Below are positions 47,981-59,929 of a stretch of 64,000 bases of DNA, piece by piece. The notes under the pieces were generated by a model. It ran no database searches, was not told the DNA's origin, and was given only the letters and a program-made list of their open reading frames with translations. This DNA is from Phlegmacium glaucopus (Eukaryota; Basidiomycota; Agaricomycetes; Agaricales; Cortinariaceae): contig MU130543.1 of the NCBI GenBank assembly GCA_015039465.1, forward strand, positions 282,697 through 346,696, read 5' to 3'. How positions within the stretch are numbered: the stretch's first letter is position 1; every line of letters begins with the position of its first letter. Both the position numbers and the translations under genes were made by a program.

Positions 47981-48760
47981 CTGTCACAGAAATTGTCGAA
48001 TCTTCGATCTCACAGTAATTTCTACAGTGACCTTACCAGATACTGCCCGATAGTCCAGTCCACCTATGAATTCCGATATTGAACATTTAGTGTTGCTGTT
48101 AAATGTTTTCGTTTAGTTGATTGACTCGACTCCTGCCCCCTGTACTAGTATGTTTTGTTTCCGCCATCCTGCTATCAATCATAGGCTCTTCAACAACAGC
48201 TCTCGAGGAAGATTAGGGTTACTATGCTGCCTCTATTTCAATCTAGTGGATAATTCTATTTTTCTTTGCGATTTTGAGATGTGGCCGAACTCGCATTCGC
48301 CGGGTATTGAGATCAAATACCTACGCTGGCAGGTGTCAGTGCAGCAGGTGGATGTCGATGAATCTGTGTCTGTAACAGACAAAAGCGATGTCAAGCAGAC
48401 AGTCGCAATGGCCACTGCAGTTTCTCTTCCTATGAACTGGTCCGTATGGAATCATTATAACGAACGCGCTGTACGTGGTACTTGTCCGAATCTCTTCCGG
48501 GTTTTGTGGTCGCTTTGATGGACATCTGATTCTGATTCTGAATAACGTATCGTGGCTGCATAAGTACGATTGAGCAGATGAGAGTGGATTGATGTCGGAT
48601 TTTCGACTATCGACTATTGACAACAAAAATTTCTAGTACAGGAAAATATCTTTTAAAAACTGGTAATAAGTAGGGAACGGAGAAGGGCGTGTGTAAGATA
48701 CCGATATCTTGGATAGGGCGGCAAGTATATAGCCTCTTCCCCCTGTATAACAATAAGCTG
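47981..48760. other. 3' intergenic region between convergent Argonaute and EZH2 genes
   Basis: A plus-strand frame of 133 codons (48117-48518) has no family resemblance and begins in the Argonaute 3' region, so it is not called. The region presumably holds the two 3' UTRs. Confidence 0.5.
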
Positions 48761-51583
48761 CTAATCTAGACTTGAACCTTCGTCCCTTGAAACATTTGAA
48801 TATGTAGAGTCTGAGGCATGTTCAGTATAATATGTGCTAGGTAACGCAGTGGGTACCTCCTTCTCCCTTTCTTGCGTGTTGGTCGGAAAGAATTTAGGAC
48901 CATAGTCGATGAATAGTTCTTCACCTTGAAGGATTTTGTTTGCTAGGGACGAAATTGATATTTAGAATCAAAATTTGCTTTTGGAAATATACAACGTACA
49001 AGCGTAGATGCCTATTCTATGCTCTCCATTTACGAGCATAACTGTAAAGGATCCGGGTTATATCACGCTCTCAAGGATTCTTAGGAAAGGGAAAAAGACG
49101 TACTAGTAGTGTTACAATTTGGGGTAGAGCTATGGTTGATATATCTGGTTTCGTTGCCTGCCGAACTACTGTCCAGGGAAAAGGTTGAATTAAGTTCAAA
49201 AACGTAGGAGCGTCCCTTGTGTACTGCGACCCCACTAGTCAATTGTGATGCGATCATATGAATATCGGATATTTGGGATGGATTAGTGGGTATACTCACT
49301 CACGTGAGTGAAGTGTAGGTTCGAATATCAACTCTCCGATGTATTCTGTGGAATGTAATGATAAAGTTAGGCGTGTTTGAAATGATATACGAGAAACGAC
49401 GTGAACTGCGATTTACCGGAGATTAAGTCTCCTTTTTGGCAGGACTCCGACATGAAAAGGCCGAGACCCCATGTACTCTGACGAACTTGTGTTCTCTATA
49501 TTGCCAGGCCTTCAGTAACGAGTGATTTAGGTCAAGAAGATTGAGAAACTGACCTTGAATTCACCCCGTCGAATACCGCTATTCTTACAGAGATTCGAGA
49601 GCTCGTCTAGAATGATCAGTAAATTATCTTATTCTTTTGTTTTATGAGAGTTGTTCGATGTTTACCCCTGAAATGAGGCTTGTTGAGTGGACAAATGCAT
49701 GGATTGAGGAGTGAAACAAAAAAAGATAACGATACATACTTTGTACCACACAAAAGGCATACCTCAGGATCACATTCGACACCCGCTCTAAAACAAGAAC
49801 ATTTTTTTGTCCCACATGGTTTTTCGGTTTTGGCGCAAGTGCAGCCTTTCCATCTTCGCTGGCCTGGGTTTGAAAGTGGGCTGGAAATAGAGGTAACAAA
49901 GAAAACAACAACACGTACACGTTTTGACACAGCGACAAGTACTTCTACAATGTGCTTTGTTGACGAAACATGGACAATTAGAACGAGAATCACATGGACC
50001 GTCATGTTTGCATGGTCGATTTCTGGAAAAAATGGAAGAATGAGGCTCTTGGTAAGATATGAGCTGGGCTTACGGAACGAAAACCCTAACACTTTCCTCT
50101 ATTGAAGGAGAATAAGCGGACGTTTTGAAGAGACATTGTAATAATGCATACCAAAAGAACAATGGCTAACTTGTTTTCCTTTCTCGCTTTGAGGTGGTCC
50201 ACGATAGAGAGTACGGTGTCTATAGACCTATAATCCAAGAGATGTAAGTTCTGGTTTTGGTATTAATGCATAAGCAGCGTGACTAGCCTCACGACATGGT
50301 TTACGACATATGATCGCCAAATCACAGGGCAAGGTATCTGGTGAATATTCGAGAATAGCGAATAGTGTTTCAATGTCTTTCTGCGTCCAGAATGAGGCCT
50401 ATAAAGTGTGTCAGGGGTCGGGTTAGACGTAGGAGAAAATCATACAGTAACTTACGATATTGTTAGAAGAAGAGGCAGCTTGAAGGAAGCATTCGAGCCC
50501 GCACGGCTCTCTGACAGACTCGTGTGTCTTGGAGTAGGAAATTTTGGGAGGGACAGCATTTGGCAGGTGAGTGTCGACCACTTAATGAGTGAATGTGTAA
50601 GTAGAACGTTTTCGACTGTTGAAATACCCACGATGCGTTGTACAGTATCCCGTCATGCAATTGAAATTGTTGCAGAATGTTGATAAGAAATAATCCAAGA
50701 TTTCCTTGGGTCGGTCGGCAGTGCTGGTGACTAATCGAGGCAAGTTGGCACTAGGACCATGGGATCGCCACTTCGGCATGTCTCTAAAGTGGCATTATTT
50801 GGGTAAGTTTTGAGTATTAAATTGACCAGAAAAAAAAAAGTAAGGGGAAAGGCGTACCGTCGCCGACCAGACTTTATGATTTGATCGACTAGAAGAGGGA
50901 GAATACCACTTCGATCAATATCTGCCGGCGTCATTTCATAATCTTGAAGTAGGCTGCGCGTTGTTTCTATGTTAATGACCTCTACTGAAAAAAGAAAGAA
51001 AAACAACCGAACCGTCAGAAATAGAAGCAAGGGATCTAGAAGAATGGAATACTGCACAATCGGGATCCCTATTGGGTTGATGCCACGCGAAGTACTTGTG
51101 CTCGTCAATATCATAAGTGTAATCATAAGTAGGGTCGTCCGAGTTGGGAATGAATGGTAGGAAGTCAGAATCATCTCCTACCATCAAGTTTCGCGAGATT
51201 GGTGTGCAAGATTCATATGAAGGGGGTTGCGGCAGCTGGTCTTCTTTGATTGTTTGAACGTCTGTAACGTAAAGTGTACTTTTTGAGCTATTTGTTATGT
51301 CCCAGTCATCGAAAGATTCGGCAACGGTGCTTGGACCGTCGCGCCGAGATGGCGGTTCTTCTAAAGTAGACTGGGATTGCCCAGAGGACATCGGGAGTGG
51401 GTTTAGATGGGTTCGGACTGGACGAGAAAGGCTTTTGAGAGTACGCCGACAATGATCCTGTTCCCAAACTGAAAAATCTTCCCAGACCGATTTATAAACA
51501 TGGGAGATGACGTCTCTGATGCCCGCGAGTTCTGAGTCAACCTCGTCTCCGCGTTCTGCGTTTTGCAGAGAGGTATCTGACAT
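48761..51583 (-). CDS. E(z)/EZH2-type histone H3K27 methyltransferase
   Basis: ATG 51583 (MSDTSLQNAERGDEVDSE) to TAG 48761, many exons. In order: an N-terminal helical and Ser-rich region with DEHKYFAWHQPNRDPD; an MCSS-like cysteine block (YFLSTFCNNFNCMTGYCTTH, about 50640-50700); CGLECFLQAA; a SANT-like segment (ASFWTQKDIETLFAILEYSP, about 50280-50400); then the CXC domain (CKHDGPCDSRSNCPCF, HCRSTCRC, RRWKGCTCAKTEKPCGTKKC and CSCFRAGVECDPEVC, about 49740-50020). The SET domain (STWGLGLFMSESCQKGDLIS, EYIGELIFEP, NETRYINHSSTPNC, GEELFIDYGPKFF) spans about 48800-49480. These are the signature parts of the PRC2 catalytic subunit, which methylates H3K27 in the nucleus. The NHS of the SET core and the final GEELFIDYG are intact. 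Exact exon edges in the middle were not all fixed. Confidence 0.9.
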
Positions 51584-52177
51584 AGAGGGTGGATGTGATT
51601 GGAGCCCAAAGAAAAGATGTTAGCCTTGCTGGGCCAACTGGTATTGGAAACTAGTACGCGTGGTTCTGGTGGTTATTGACAGTAAAAAAGCAGGATATCG
51701 CTACCCACTCCAGACTCGGACTTTTCTGTAAGACTGTAATGGCTTCTCACGCGAAAGAATATGCAGTCTGCGTTAAGATTGGCAAGGTGGGAACGCGCGT
51801 TTATACATCACGTGCCATACAATGCCTGACTGTGACACTGTGACATTTCCAAAAAGAATGAAATCACGTGGGAAGCTTGGGGCACGCACTCCTCTCGTCG
51901 ACTGTACTTCAACTGTACTTCTATCCTATGGAAAATTCGAACACTACTTCAAGTCCTCATATATTTTACAAGACATGGTGCAACCACAACCTTTGGATCT
52001 CCGAAGTGGGTCAAGGCGGGAGATCGCCAAGGTTTTTCGAACCACAAAAATGATGAATTGACGACTTATCTAGTTAGTTACAAGACCGTATATATCAGGA
52101 CTACAAACATAATCGACTAAAACAAGACTTGTGAATGACGCGAGATTATATCTCAAGTTATTTCCGTAATGATGAGT
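51584..52177. other. Intergenic region upstream of EZH2
   Basis: No supported gene. Probably contains the EZH2 promoter and the 3' region of the lectin gene. Confidence 0.5.
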
Positions 52178-53368
52178 TTACTCATCGCCGCCAAATTTAG
52201 CTCCAGGAACCCAGCCCGCCGCACCATCGTTGCACAACTCGAGAAGTCTCACTAGCGTAGGAGTCTTCACGTCGGTGTAGTAAAACCTCATATTGTTCGT
52301 GTTACCCCATTGAGCAATAGCGAACTGGTCATCGAACGTAAGACCTCCAATGACCGGATCGGTGATGGGCTTCCACTCGGACAGCTCGCCAGATTTCGAT
52401 GCACCAACAATTTCTGCGTCGAATGCCTTGTTACGCCAGTATACTTGCATGTGTTGGTCCTTTCCATCGGACCAGTTAAATGCAGTGATCGGTGTAGAGT
52501 CTCCAGCTATTCCCATGTTTTTTGCACCTAGTATCATGGAACACAGTTTCATTAGTACATGAACAAACTAGAATTTGTGATGTCGAACCTGGCAACCATG
52601 AATCTTGTGCTTCGTAGTAGTAGAGCTCGCTGAGACTAAGTTCCATAGACTGATAAAATAAATGTATTTTTTGTTGGGTATGGTGACGGTAGGTTACTGC
52701 AGCGAGCCCGCAGCCAGGGAGTGCATACACCAAAGTTTGTCCCATGTGCCATTTATCGGTGTTGTTCCACCGGATTTCTTTGATAGGAGCTTGCAATCCA
52801 TGCCCAGCCTCTGATGATACAATTTTATATTACAACGAGGTAGTGGAACCACTGACTCACCTTGATAAAATATGCGAACACAGGACTTCCCATCGAGATC
52901 GTACCAGTGAACGGCCGCAATCGATGAATTAGCTGGCGGTTGAACTTTCAAATGCTTATGTAAGGAACCGGTGTGCCATTGATCTCCCGAGTAGTATGAG
53001 TCTTGAAGGAAGCCGTTTTCGGCAACGTAAAACAGACGTTGCTGTCGATGCAACCGTCAACCCTTGCTACGTCAACTTCAACAAAATGCGCTTACCTCCG
53101 TCTTACTCCAGCTAATAACCGCCATTCGAGATGAATCAGTGCTACGGATGGGGAAGGCAGGAGGCGCGTCGAGCCCTCCTTTCCATATTCCATCTTCATA
53201 TATACTATGGTAAATTGCGTCGCTGGGGTATTCCTGGCCAGGCGTAAAGACCTGCCCCTTGTAGAGCAAGGAAATTTTCCCCTGGTCCGGAACAGTGACG
53301 GCAACGGGGGTATAAGGCATGATCCTCTTGTGGGGCTTGCCAGGGGTCGTAACGTTGAGAGAAGTCAT
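52178..53368 (-). CDS. Fucose-specific lectin family (AAL-type beta-propeller)
   Basis: Exons 53368-53096, 53041-52861, 52810-52589 and 52527-52178 join in phase (341 residues). Repeating blades end in aromatic and Tyr-rich strands: GKISLLYKGQVFTPGQEY, YHSIYEDGIWKGGLDAPPAF, SRMAVISWSKTE, LQDSYYSGDQWHTGSL, AVHWYDLDGKSCVRIFYQ, KIHLFYQSMELSLSELYYYE and MRFYYTDVKTPTLV. This pattern and length fit the fungal fucose-binding lectins related to Aleuria aurantia lectin, which fold as six-bladed propellers. No signal peptide is evident, as usual for that family. Likely roles are defence or surface recognition (inference). Start MTSLNVTTPGKPHKRIMPYT is the first Met of the open frame. Confidence 0.85.
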
Positions 53369-53875
53369 TGCAATGCTGATTCAGTTGAGAGGATCGCACA
53401 GTTTAGGTGTTAGCTTGCTAGGAAGGATGCAAGTGCTGCTTTGCAAGAGTAGCGAAAAAGTTGCTCTACTTATATGTATTTTGGAGCTAGATTGTAATAG
53501 CGAAGATTGCTCACCGTCCTGGTATGTCTTGGGTATGTCATATCGGTTCGAGAGATGTGCCGATTGAGGATTACCGCGATTCCGCGAATGATTTATCCTG
53601 TCAAAGTGGATTGATCTAAAATTAGGTATCCATTGGTAATTCCGGCGGTCATCTATGTACAGGGACAAGCTCAGTGAGAAACCGTCTGGGGCTGTGCCTT
53701 AGCCCCACATTACTTCCAATTAATGTACCAAATTATTCTTGTGAAGTGGTGCCGAGTAAAGTATCTTATAACCTGTATTCAAGGTCTTCATAGATGCAAA
53801 GGTGCTTCCTCGTCGATATATTTCCGCTGCGTGGTCTTGCAATTAGCGCACGTTTCAACAACTTCATGGGGTGTC
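53369..53875. other. Lectin upstream region, no supported gene
   Basis: Short open frames only. On the minus strand 53793-53935 reads KLEAVRFDVALTRYFRTDKT, then PHEVVETCANCKTTQRKY, which looks protein-like and is partly repeated at 54605-54665. No family was recognised. Confidence 0.4.
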
Positions 53876-53879
53876 TTGT

Positions 53880-54365
53880 CTGTCCGGAAATAGCGTGTCA
53901 GAGCAACGTCAAAACGAACGGCTTCGAGTTTTGTAGCAAGACTCAAATAGAAACAAAGGCTGACATGCAAGGATTGTTTGTTCCCGGCGAGATGGATTTC
54001 CGACGGCTGAATAGGAAATACAACAAACAAGATTATCTTACAAGTGGGAAGTGAACAACTTTGCAAGACTCGAATGGAGGCTGAGGCTGACATGCAGGGT
54101 TGTTTGGTCCCGGCGAGAGTGAATTTCCGGCAGGTGAAAAGGAAACGCAAGAATTAATATTCATCGTACAGTGGGAACCGACACGGAGTAGCTTTGCGCC
54201 AAGACGTGAACGGAAGCTCTGAGAGGGCTGACAAGAATCTGGGGTATTCATTACCTCAGGACATCTGGGTAAATCCGGGTAAATCTGCAGGAATATATAT
54301 AATCTGAGGTTATTAATGTCCATCTTCGCAATGTCTACGTCCAACCGCACAAAGTTCGTAGACCC
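53880..54365. repeat. Segmental duplication copy A (no insertion)
   Basis: This matches 54600-55560 once the 54758-55225 insertion is removed from the latter. Within each copy a 78-bp unit (GCTGACATGCARGRTTGTTTG, CCCGGCGAGA, GATTTCCG, GTGAATAGGAAA) appears twice, so there are four units in total: 53939, 54065, 54668 and 55264. Confidence 0.75.
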
Positions 54366-54599
54366 ACACTAAGGGTTCCTATCATATTCTTGATAAATTG
54401 TAACTTTTTTGACCAGGTCAGGGAGTGGTGGACCGGTGGTGGTAGCGTCAATGGTTGTTGAAGTTACGAGGAAGATGAGGGAAGGAAGGGGAAGAAATGC
54501 CTATGACCGCGGCATTACTAAAATAGAACACGGCGTTTGCCGGCGCATTAAGGTGGAGACCGCTCCATAAAAGAACGAGTCCTATAAATAGGACTCGTA

Positions 54600-55560
54600 A
54601 CGTCTTGTTTGTCGGGAAATAGCGTGTCAGAGCAACGTCAAAGCGAACAGCTTCAAATTTTGTAGGAAGACTCAAATGGAAACAAAAGCTGACATGCAAG
54701 ATTGTTTGTTCCCGGCGAGATGGATTTCCGACGGGTGAATAGGAAACACAACAATTACAGCTACATGCAAAACCCTAGGTACCTTCTCGAATCTCCACTC
54801 GTGCGCCTTTGTTGTATAAACAACCACTTTAGGTTAAGTATTAAAGTAATGACGCAAGCTGTGGGGTTAGGATGGCACTAGAACCCTTCAACTGCTCCAA
54901 GCTCCCTCCATCGCTTGCACAATGTCATAGCTTCACCGTCATTCCTCGATGGGACATCCTCAAAACAAGCCACTTTTCGGCTTCAGGAATATAGTGGTAA
55001 GTCATAGTGGTTATAGTTACAAGGGAAACCAGATACTCATCCGATTCTAACTATGTAACCCTCCATTATAGGTGGGGTAGTAGCTCCACACGTAACCGAC
55101 ATGTGTGCCGAAAGAGGACATCGTCGTGAAGCACAGGACCTCATGCTACCAAAAGAGGTTGTTTATACAAACAAAGGCGCAGGGATGGAGATTCAAGAAA
55201 GTACCTAGGGTTTTGCATGTAGCTGTAATATTTATCTTACAAGCGAGGAGTGAACAACTTTGCAAGACTTGAATAGAGACTGAGGCTGACATGCAGGGTT
55301 GTGTGGTCCTGGTGAAAGTGAATTTCCGGCAGGTGAAAAGGAAACGCAAGAATTAATATTCATTATACAGTGGGAAGCGACCATGGAATAGCTTTGCGCC
55401 AGGACTTGAACAGAAGCAGATGACAAGAATCTAGGGTATTTATTACCTCAGGACATCTGGGTAAATCTGGGGGGAATATATCTAATCTGAGGTTACCAAT
55501 GTCCATCTTTGCAATGTCCACGTCCAACTGCACAAAGTGCGTATAAAACGAGGGAAGTTT
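54600..55560. repeat. Segmental duplication copy B (with insertion)
   Basis: The right part (55236-55560) aligns with 54030-54365 through TTACAAG, TGAACAACTTTGCAAGACT, CGCAAGAATTAATATTCAT and TTACCTCAGGACATCTGGGT. The left part (54600-54757) aligns with 53880-54020. Confidence 0.75.
54758..55225. mobile_element. 468-bp inverted-repeat element with TA flanks
   Basis: The terminal inverted repeats extend about 70 bp. The left end is CAGCTACATGCAAAACCCTA and the right end TAGGGTTTTGCATGTAGCTG. TA lies directly outside both ends (TTA left, TAA right), which suits a Tc1/mariner-like or Harbinger-like MITE. Copy A of the surrounding duplication provides the empty site, confirming the boundaries. 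The interior is non-coding. Confidence 0.85.
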
Positions 55561-56690
55561 GTGGTGATGTTTTAAATTGTTTCGGGTATTTCAGCGGCCT
55601 TACAAGCCAAACTTGGCATTCTTCTTTGCTGCCGCAGACTTGGTTGATATTCCTGAATAAAAATGAGTTTCTTTATGTAAAAATCGAAAAAGAAAGTTTT
55701 ACTTTAAGTCCTGTTTGTATGGTTTTTGAGAATTCTGTCTACCCTGAGTGTTTGCAGCAATGTACAAAAATGGGGTATCCAAATTGGTTGACTTTGTTTG
55801 TCCGCAAATGTAGATCTTGGAGCAGTACAATTGGACACAACAATTGAACTAGATAATTGCAAGATTTTTGATTGCCATCTGTTTGTTTTGGCTTTAAGTT
55901 CGGCAGAGGCCATTGCCAGATTGCACTGCCACAACATGATTTTCAGCTGCAGTGTCAGTGTATCAATCGATTAGAGCAGACATCACAATGGATTCTATAT
56001 TTACAGTCGACAGGTGAGTGTGGAGAAGAGGACCCTTGTTAAGTTTAAAACAAAAAGGAGAAAGTCATGTCGGAGTTACTCTGGAACGGAACCGGAACAG
56101 TAACCCAGAAAGGACGTTGGCCTCAGCGTATGTGCTGTGCCGCCCAGCTCCTAAGGTGTCCTGATTTCGGAACGGAAGAAGAAAGTAACAAGTCGGAAGA
56201 CCTCAGTGACTTAGAGGAAAAACAGGAGGAGGAAACTAAGTTGATATTCAAACTGAGGGAAAACATACAAGCTTCGAGTACTTAAATAAATAAAGGAATA
56301 GCAACCGAAATATAAAAGATAAATATAAGTGCTGCGTTCTGCTCCCGGGAAGGTCCTGCATTCTTGGGTGAATAATCCATGGCGGGTATGCTGACTGATG
56401 GTGGGAAGGATGATGACAAAGAATAGTGGTAGTGGCGAAGAAGTGATAATGGGTTTGGAGTATAGACGGAGGAACCGGAATGACACGGAGAAGTCTCGGA
56501 GTTGAACATAGGAAGAGTAGTTCGGGGAATAAGGGAAGGCACTGTTCGGAGTACGGACTACTGGAGACAGCTCCGACGGAGCTGGACCGGAGTAACGTAA
56601 GACGGAATGTAACAACCCTACAGATCCAGAGATTCTTCAGCACCGGAAATATTCGACATTGTATTCTCAGTGCCTCTCACTGGAAATTGC
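55561..56690. other. No supported gene; possible LTR fragment
   Basis: Short open frames only. On the minus strand a stretch from 56614 begins TGTTACATTCCGTC and later has TTACTCCGGTCC and GAGTAACTCCGACAT motifs, in the style of fungal gypsy LTRs. Its other end and a target duplication were not found. Confidence 0.3.
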
Positions 56691-56799
56691 ATTAGGCCAT
56701 CTTGTTGATAATGGCGACGATATTAAATATGGCACAATGAAACTCCATTTCAGCATGTTTTTTTCTAGAACTACTGGTTCCAGAAACCTTCCATCAGGA

Positions 56800-57645
56800 A
56801 AAATGACTTGTGCCCTAGGCTGTCCTGAAATGTCCTGGGGTGCCCCAGGCAGCTCAGGGCGCTCAGGTCAAGAGGTCGCCCTGGGGTGCAAGTTACCTAT
56901 GTATGAAAAGTCTTAGGCTGTCCTGGGGCAACCTGAGGCAGTCCTGAGGCAACCTGAGGCAACCTGAGAGCATCCTGAGGCAACCTGAGAGCATCCTGAG
57001 GCAGCCTTAGTCCCTTTGGATCTGATGCTAGAAAACATATATAAACCAGATATTTGAGTGGTCTCACACAACAGAATAATAATAATAATAATAAAATTAT
57101 ATTCAATTATTCTAAACATCATATATATACTAGTAATAAAATAATAATAAAATAGTGATACATAAATATACTAGTATAATACTGGGGAAGTAGGAAATAA
57201 GAAAACAAAATTGTGGGTGGTTTATATATCTTTTGGATGGCGCACAGACCATTGGTCACATGATCACAGATAAGCATGATTTCAAGCATATGGTGCTGGG
57301 TCAGGGTAGATTACATAAATTCCAAAAAAGGAAATTTTTTAAAGATGGTAGAGAATTGTTTTAGGACCCTGAATATGTTTAAATTATATTAATAGCAGCT
57401 CTCCTTATTGAGAAAACTGCAAAATACTTTTTTGGACGCGGCGGTTAAAGATTTTCTAGCAAAATTCATAAATTCTAAGGGACTCCCAGGGCCTCCTGAT
57501 GTGATTTGGTCCAGATGGTCAATGCACCAGGATACACTAAAGGTGTCCTGAGAAAATGGGTGACACTCAAAATTTTACCTGTGCTGCTCTAGGATGTCCT
57601 GAGGTGTCCTGGGGTGTCCTGGGGTGTCCTGGGATGTCCTGAGTA
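56800..57645. repeat. TCCTGGGGTG / CAACCTGAGG repeat element
   Basis: The left part (56805-57005) repeats GTCCTGGGGTGCC and CAACCTGAGGCA or CAACCTGAGAGCATCCTGAGG. The right part (57595-57645) has five GTCCTGRGGT units. Between them lies AT-rich sequence with an ATAATAATA run. This is the layout of a non-autonomous element with subterminal repeats, but matching ends were not identified. Confidence 0.5.
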
Positions 57646-57836
57646 GTGATGTGATACTAACAAATTACCCAAGGCTACCTAGGGCCAAAATCATTTTTCC
57701 TGATGTCTCGACTCTCGACCGGACCCTCAACAATTTTGGAACGAAGTGCAGCGTGGCTCTTTGGACAACCTTTCTGTATAAACCACATTTGTCTTGCCAA
57801 CGTCTTCACCCAACATTGTGTTTGTGCTAACAGAAA

Positions 57837-58112
57837 TGGACAGTTGCTGTACTTCCACCCTCTGATCTCTCCTTTGAGTCTGCCACGGAAACGGTCAAAC
57901 ATTGGGCCCAAGCAGGACCAACCAAGGAGGAGATATTGGAGTTCTTAATGATTCACCAAGGCCCTGGACCTGTATACCTAGCAATTTTTAATATCACTAT
58001 AAAGAAGCTTGGTATTTGCACCGTCCAAATTGACAACAACTTTGTTGGTGTCAAGAATACCATGGACACATTTGTTAAAGCAATTTCCAGGTATCATCTC
58101 ATTTCAAGATGA
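57837..58112 (+). other. Open coding-like fragment, unrecognised
   Basis: After an acceptor-like TGCTAACAG the frame WTVAVLPPSDLSFESATETV, then KHWAQAGPTKEEILEFLMIH, stays open for about 91 codons to TGA at 58110. Composition looks like real protein. There is no start codon in the early part, so it would be an internal exon of a decayed gene. Confidence 0.35.
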
Positions 58113-58323
58113 ATGTAATGGTCTAAAATTGGTGCAATGGTGTTCTCACTTTTTTCTTGTTGCTAGAAGAAACACCACATTGAACCCTGAATCATCAATC
58201 TAGGTGTGTTCTAGAACCACATTCAAGGGCCATATGCACAATCTGCGAGCGCTTCAAGGTTTTCAATGGTAATTCACCTTCTATATACAGGAATAACAAG
58301 GAAGAAATAGGGAGATTAGGAAC

Positions 58324-58505
58324 AGTGGAATAACGATCGGTATGAGAAATGCCATACCATGAGAGGCTTCCTTGAGTTGTTTCATGTTGTGTTTCTCGCA
58401 ACAGACAATTCCTCTTTCACTCTGCTTCAACCTCCACCCTTCTCTCTCACAACTTCCATATCTAACACGACCATTTCTAGTTGTTATGTATCAACAAGGC
58501 AAGTT
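58324..58505 (-). repeat. Second copy of the 12107-12295 sequence
   Basis: It shares GTGGAATAACGATCGGTAT, ATGAGAGGCTTCC-like and CAGACAATT blocks with 12107-12295. The coiled-coil frame is recognisable but broken by a stop. Confidence 0.5.
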
Positions 58506-58982
58506 GTGACGGTTGCATTTGGTTGATGTTTGCAATTTGAACCAGGCTTTTTGAGATTGGCTTGAAGCTTTGGGAAAGATAGACTGTGATTCAGCACGGC
58601 GTTCTTCGAGGTCTTGCATGAGTTTCAGTGTGGTTTACTGGTCAGGCTTCTAGAAGGCAGATTTTTGCGCATAATTTTTAATCATCACATGCAAGCTGTG
58701 CATTTAATACAGGGTACTCAGTCAAGGATCAAAATTCTATTAATTTATGCACCACACAGAGGTGAGGGACCACGCGAGGGAGGTTTGCACCAGGACGTGG
58801 AAGTTTGTGCAACAGCCAAGGCATATCTTCTGTTAAATCGTGATGTTGTGCCATTATACAGGATATTGGAAGATGAGAGGAAGCAGCGGATAGAACAACC
58901 AAAGTTGTAGCAAGTGTGCAGGGGTTGTACTGGCAGATCACTGCTTATGTAATCAAGTGCATCTTTCTTATCGACCATCACC

Positions 58983-59891
58983 TTGATCGCTCACCACAAC
59001 TCACTAGCACTGTTCAATGATATGAAGCGCATTTTTAGGAAAATTTTCAAGTACAAGAAACAAAAATATTCATCTATGATCATAAATGATGCTCCTGATT
59101 CAAGCCCTGAACCAGCAACTTTGACATTGACAATCAAAACCAGCACCGCTGATCCTACACCATCCATTTTTGCTAGTACTGTGACTGCAAGCGCACAGGT
59201 TGTTCAAGCCTCTGGTGCTACTGTGAGTTTTCAACTTCACCCATCGCATCCTTAAGTATTTGACCATCGTCATGCATCAGACTGCCCATGACCTCTGAGT
59301 CTCTACTCCTGTTTCTGCTCTGGCGGCCACTCCTGTAAGCGTTCCAGACACTGGTATTAATGTGAGTGTTCAACTTAGCCCATCTCATCCATAATTACTC
59401 AATCATCATCGTTGATCAGACTACCCATGAACTCCAAGTCTCTGCTTCGAACTTGAGATCCATGGAATCGGAACAAAATTCTTTGGTGAGTTGTTTATGC
59501 CATGTGTTTGCGGTTTTTGCTGATAATTAGCAGGCTCAACAACCTGCCTCAGGTCTCTTTGCGAATGCCAAGAATGTCCTCATCACCGGTGGCAATTTCA
59601 TAAGTCATCCTCGTAAGTTGTGTATATGATTAAGCAATAAATGTATATATAGACCAATATTTTCCTTCCTGCCAACGCTGGTGAAGGGCAGGCAAATATC
59701 CCTGTGACTCAGAAACCCAATTCCAGTCCAATCTTTACTGGATGGCAGGATGTACTTGATAAACTTGGGAAGATTTTTGTTCATCGTGCTACTAGTAGAC
59801 TGATGTCAAGGCGTTCTTGTCTTCTCTGGGGATTGGGAGGGATTGGAAAGACCCAGATTTGTCTCAAGTTTGTAGAAGAAATGTTTGACAA
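58983..59891 (+). pseudogene. STAND/NLR-like NTPase, truncated after the P-loop exon
   Basis: Exon-like pieces are about 58983-59222, 59281-59361, 59420-59485, 59531-59612 and 59653-59891. They read ASGLFANAKNVLITGGNF, then IFTGWQDVLDKLGKIFVHR, and RRSCLLWGLGGIGKTQICLK, which contains the Walker A GLGGIGKT. This order is typical of Agaricomycete NLR-like proteins (N-terminal region, then NB-ARC/NACHT NTPase). The final frame ends at a GTAAGG donor (59892), but no following NTPase exons exist; repeats begin within 50 bp. The 59281-59361 exon is a duplicate of 59420-59485 and carries an in-frame TGA where the sister has CAA. The last joint is also out of phase. The gene is almost certainly dead. 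Confidence 0.65.
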
Positions 59892-59929
59892 GTAAGGGTT
59901 CTCAGCCAGTATAGTTAGAATGTATAGTC

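Noticed and set aside
47209..48018. 269-codon single open frame
   Set aside because: It reads through introns of the Argonaute gene; the true PIWI exons lie within it in alternating frames.
48117..48518. 133-codon open frame after Argonaute
   Set aside because: No family resemblance, no splice structure, and it lies in the presumed 3' UTR.
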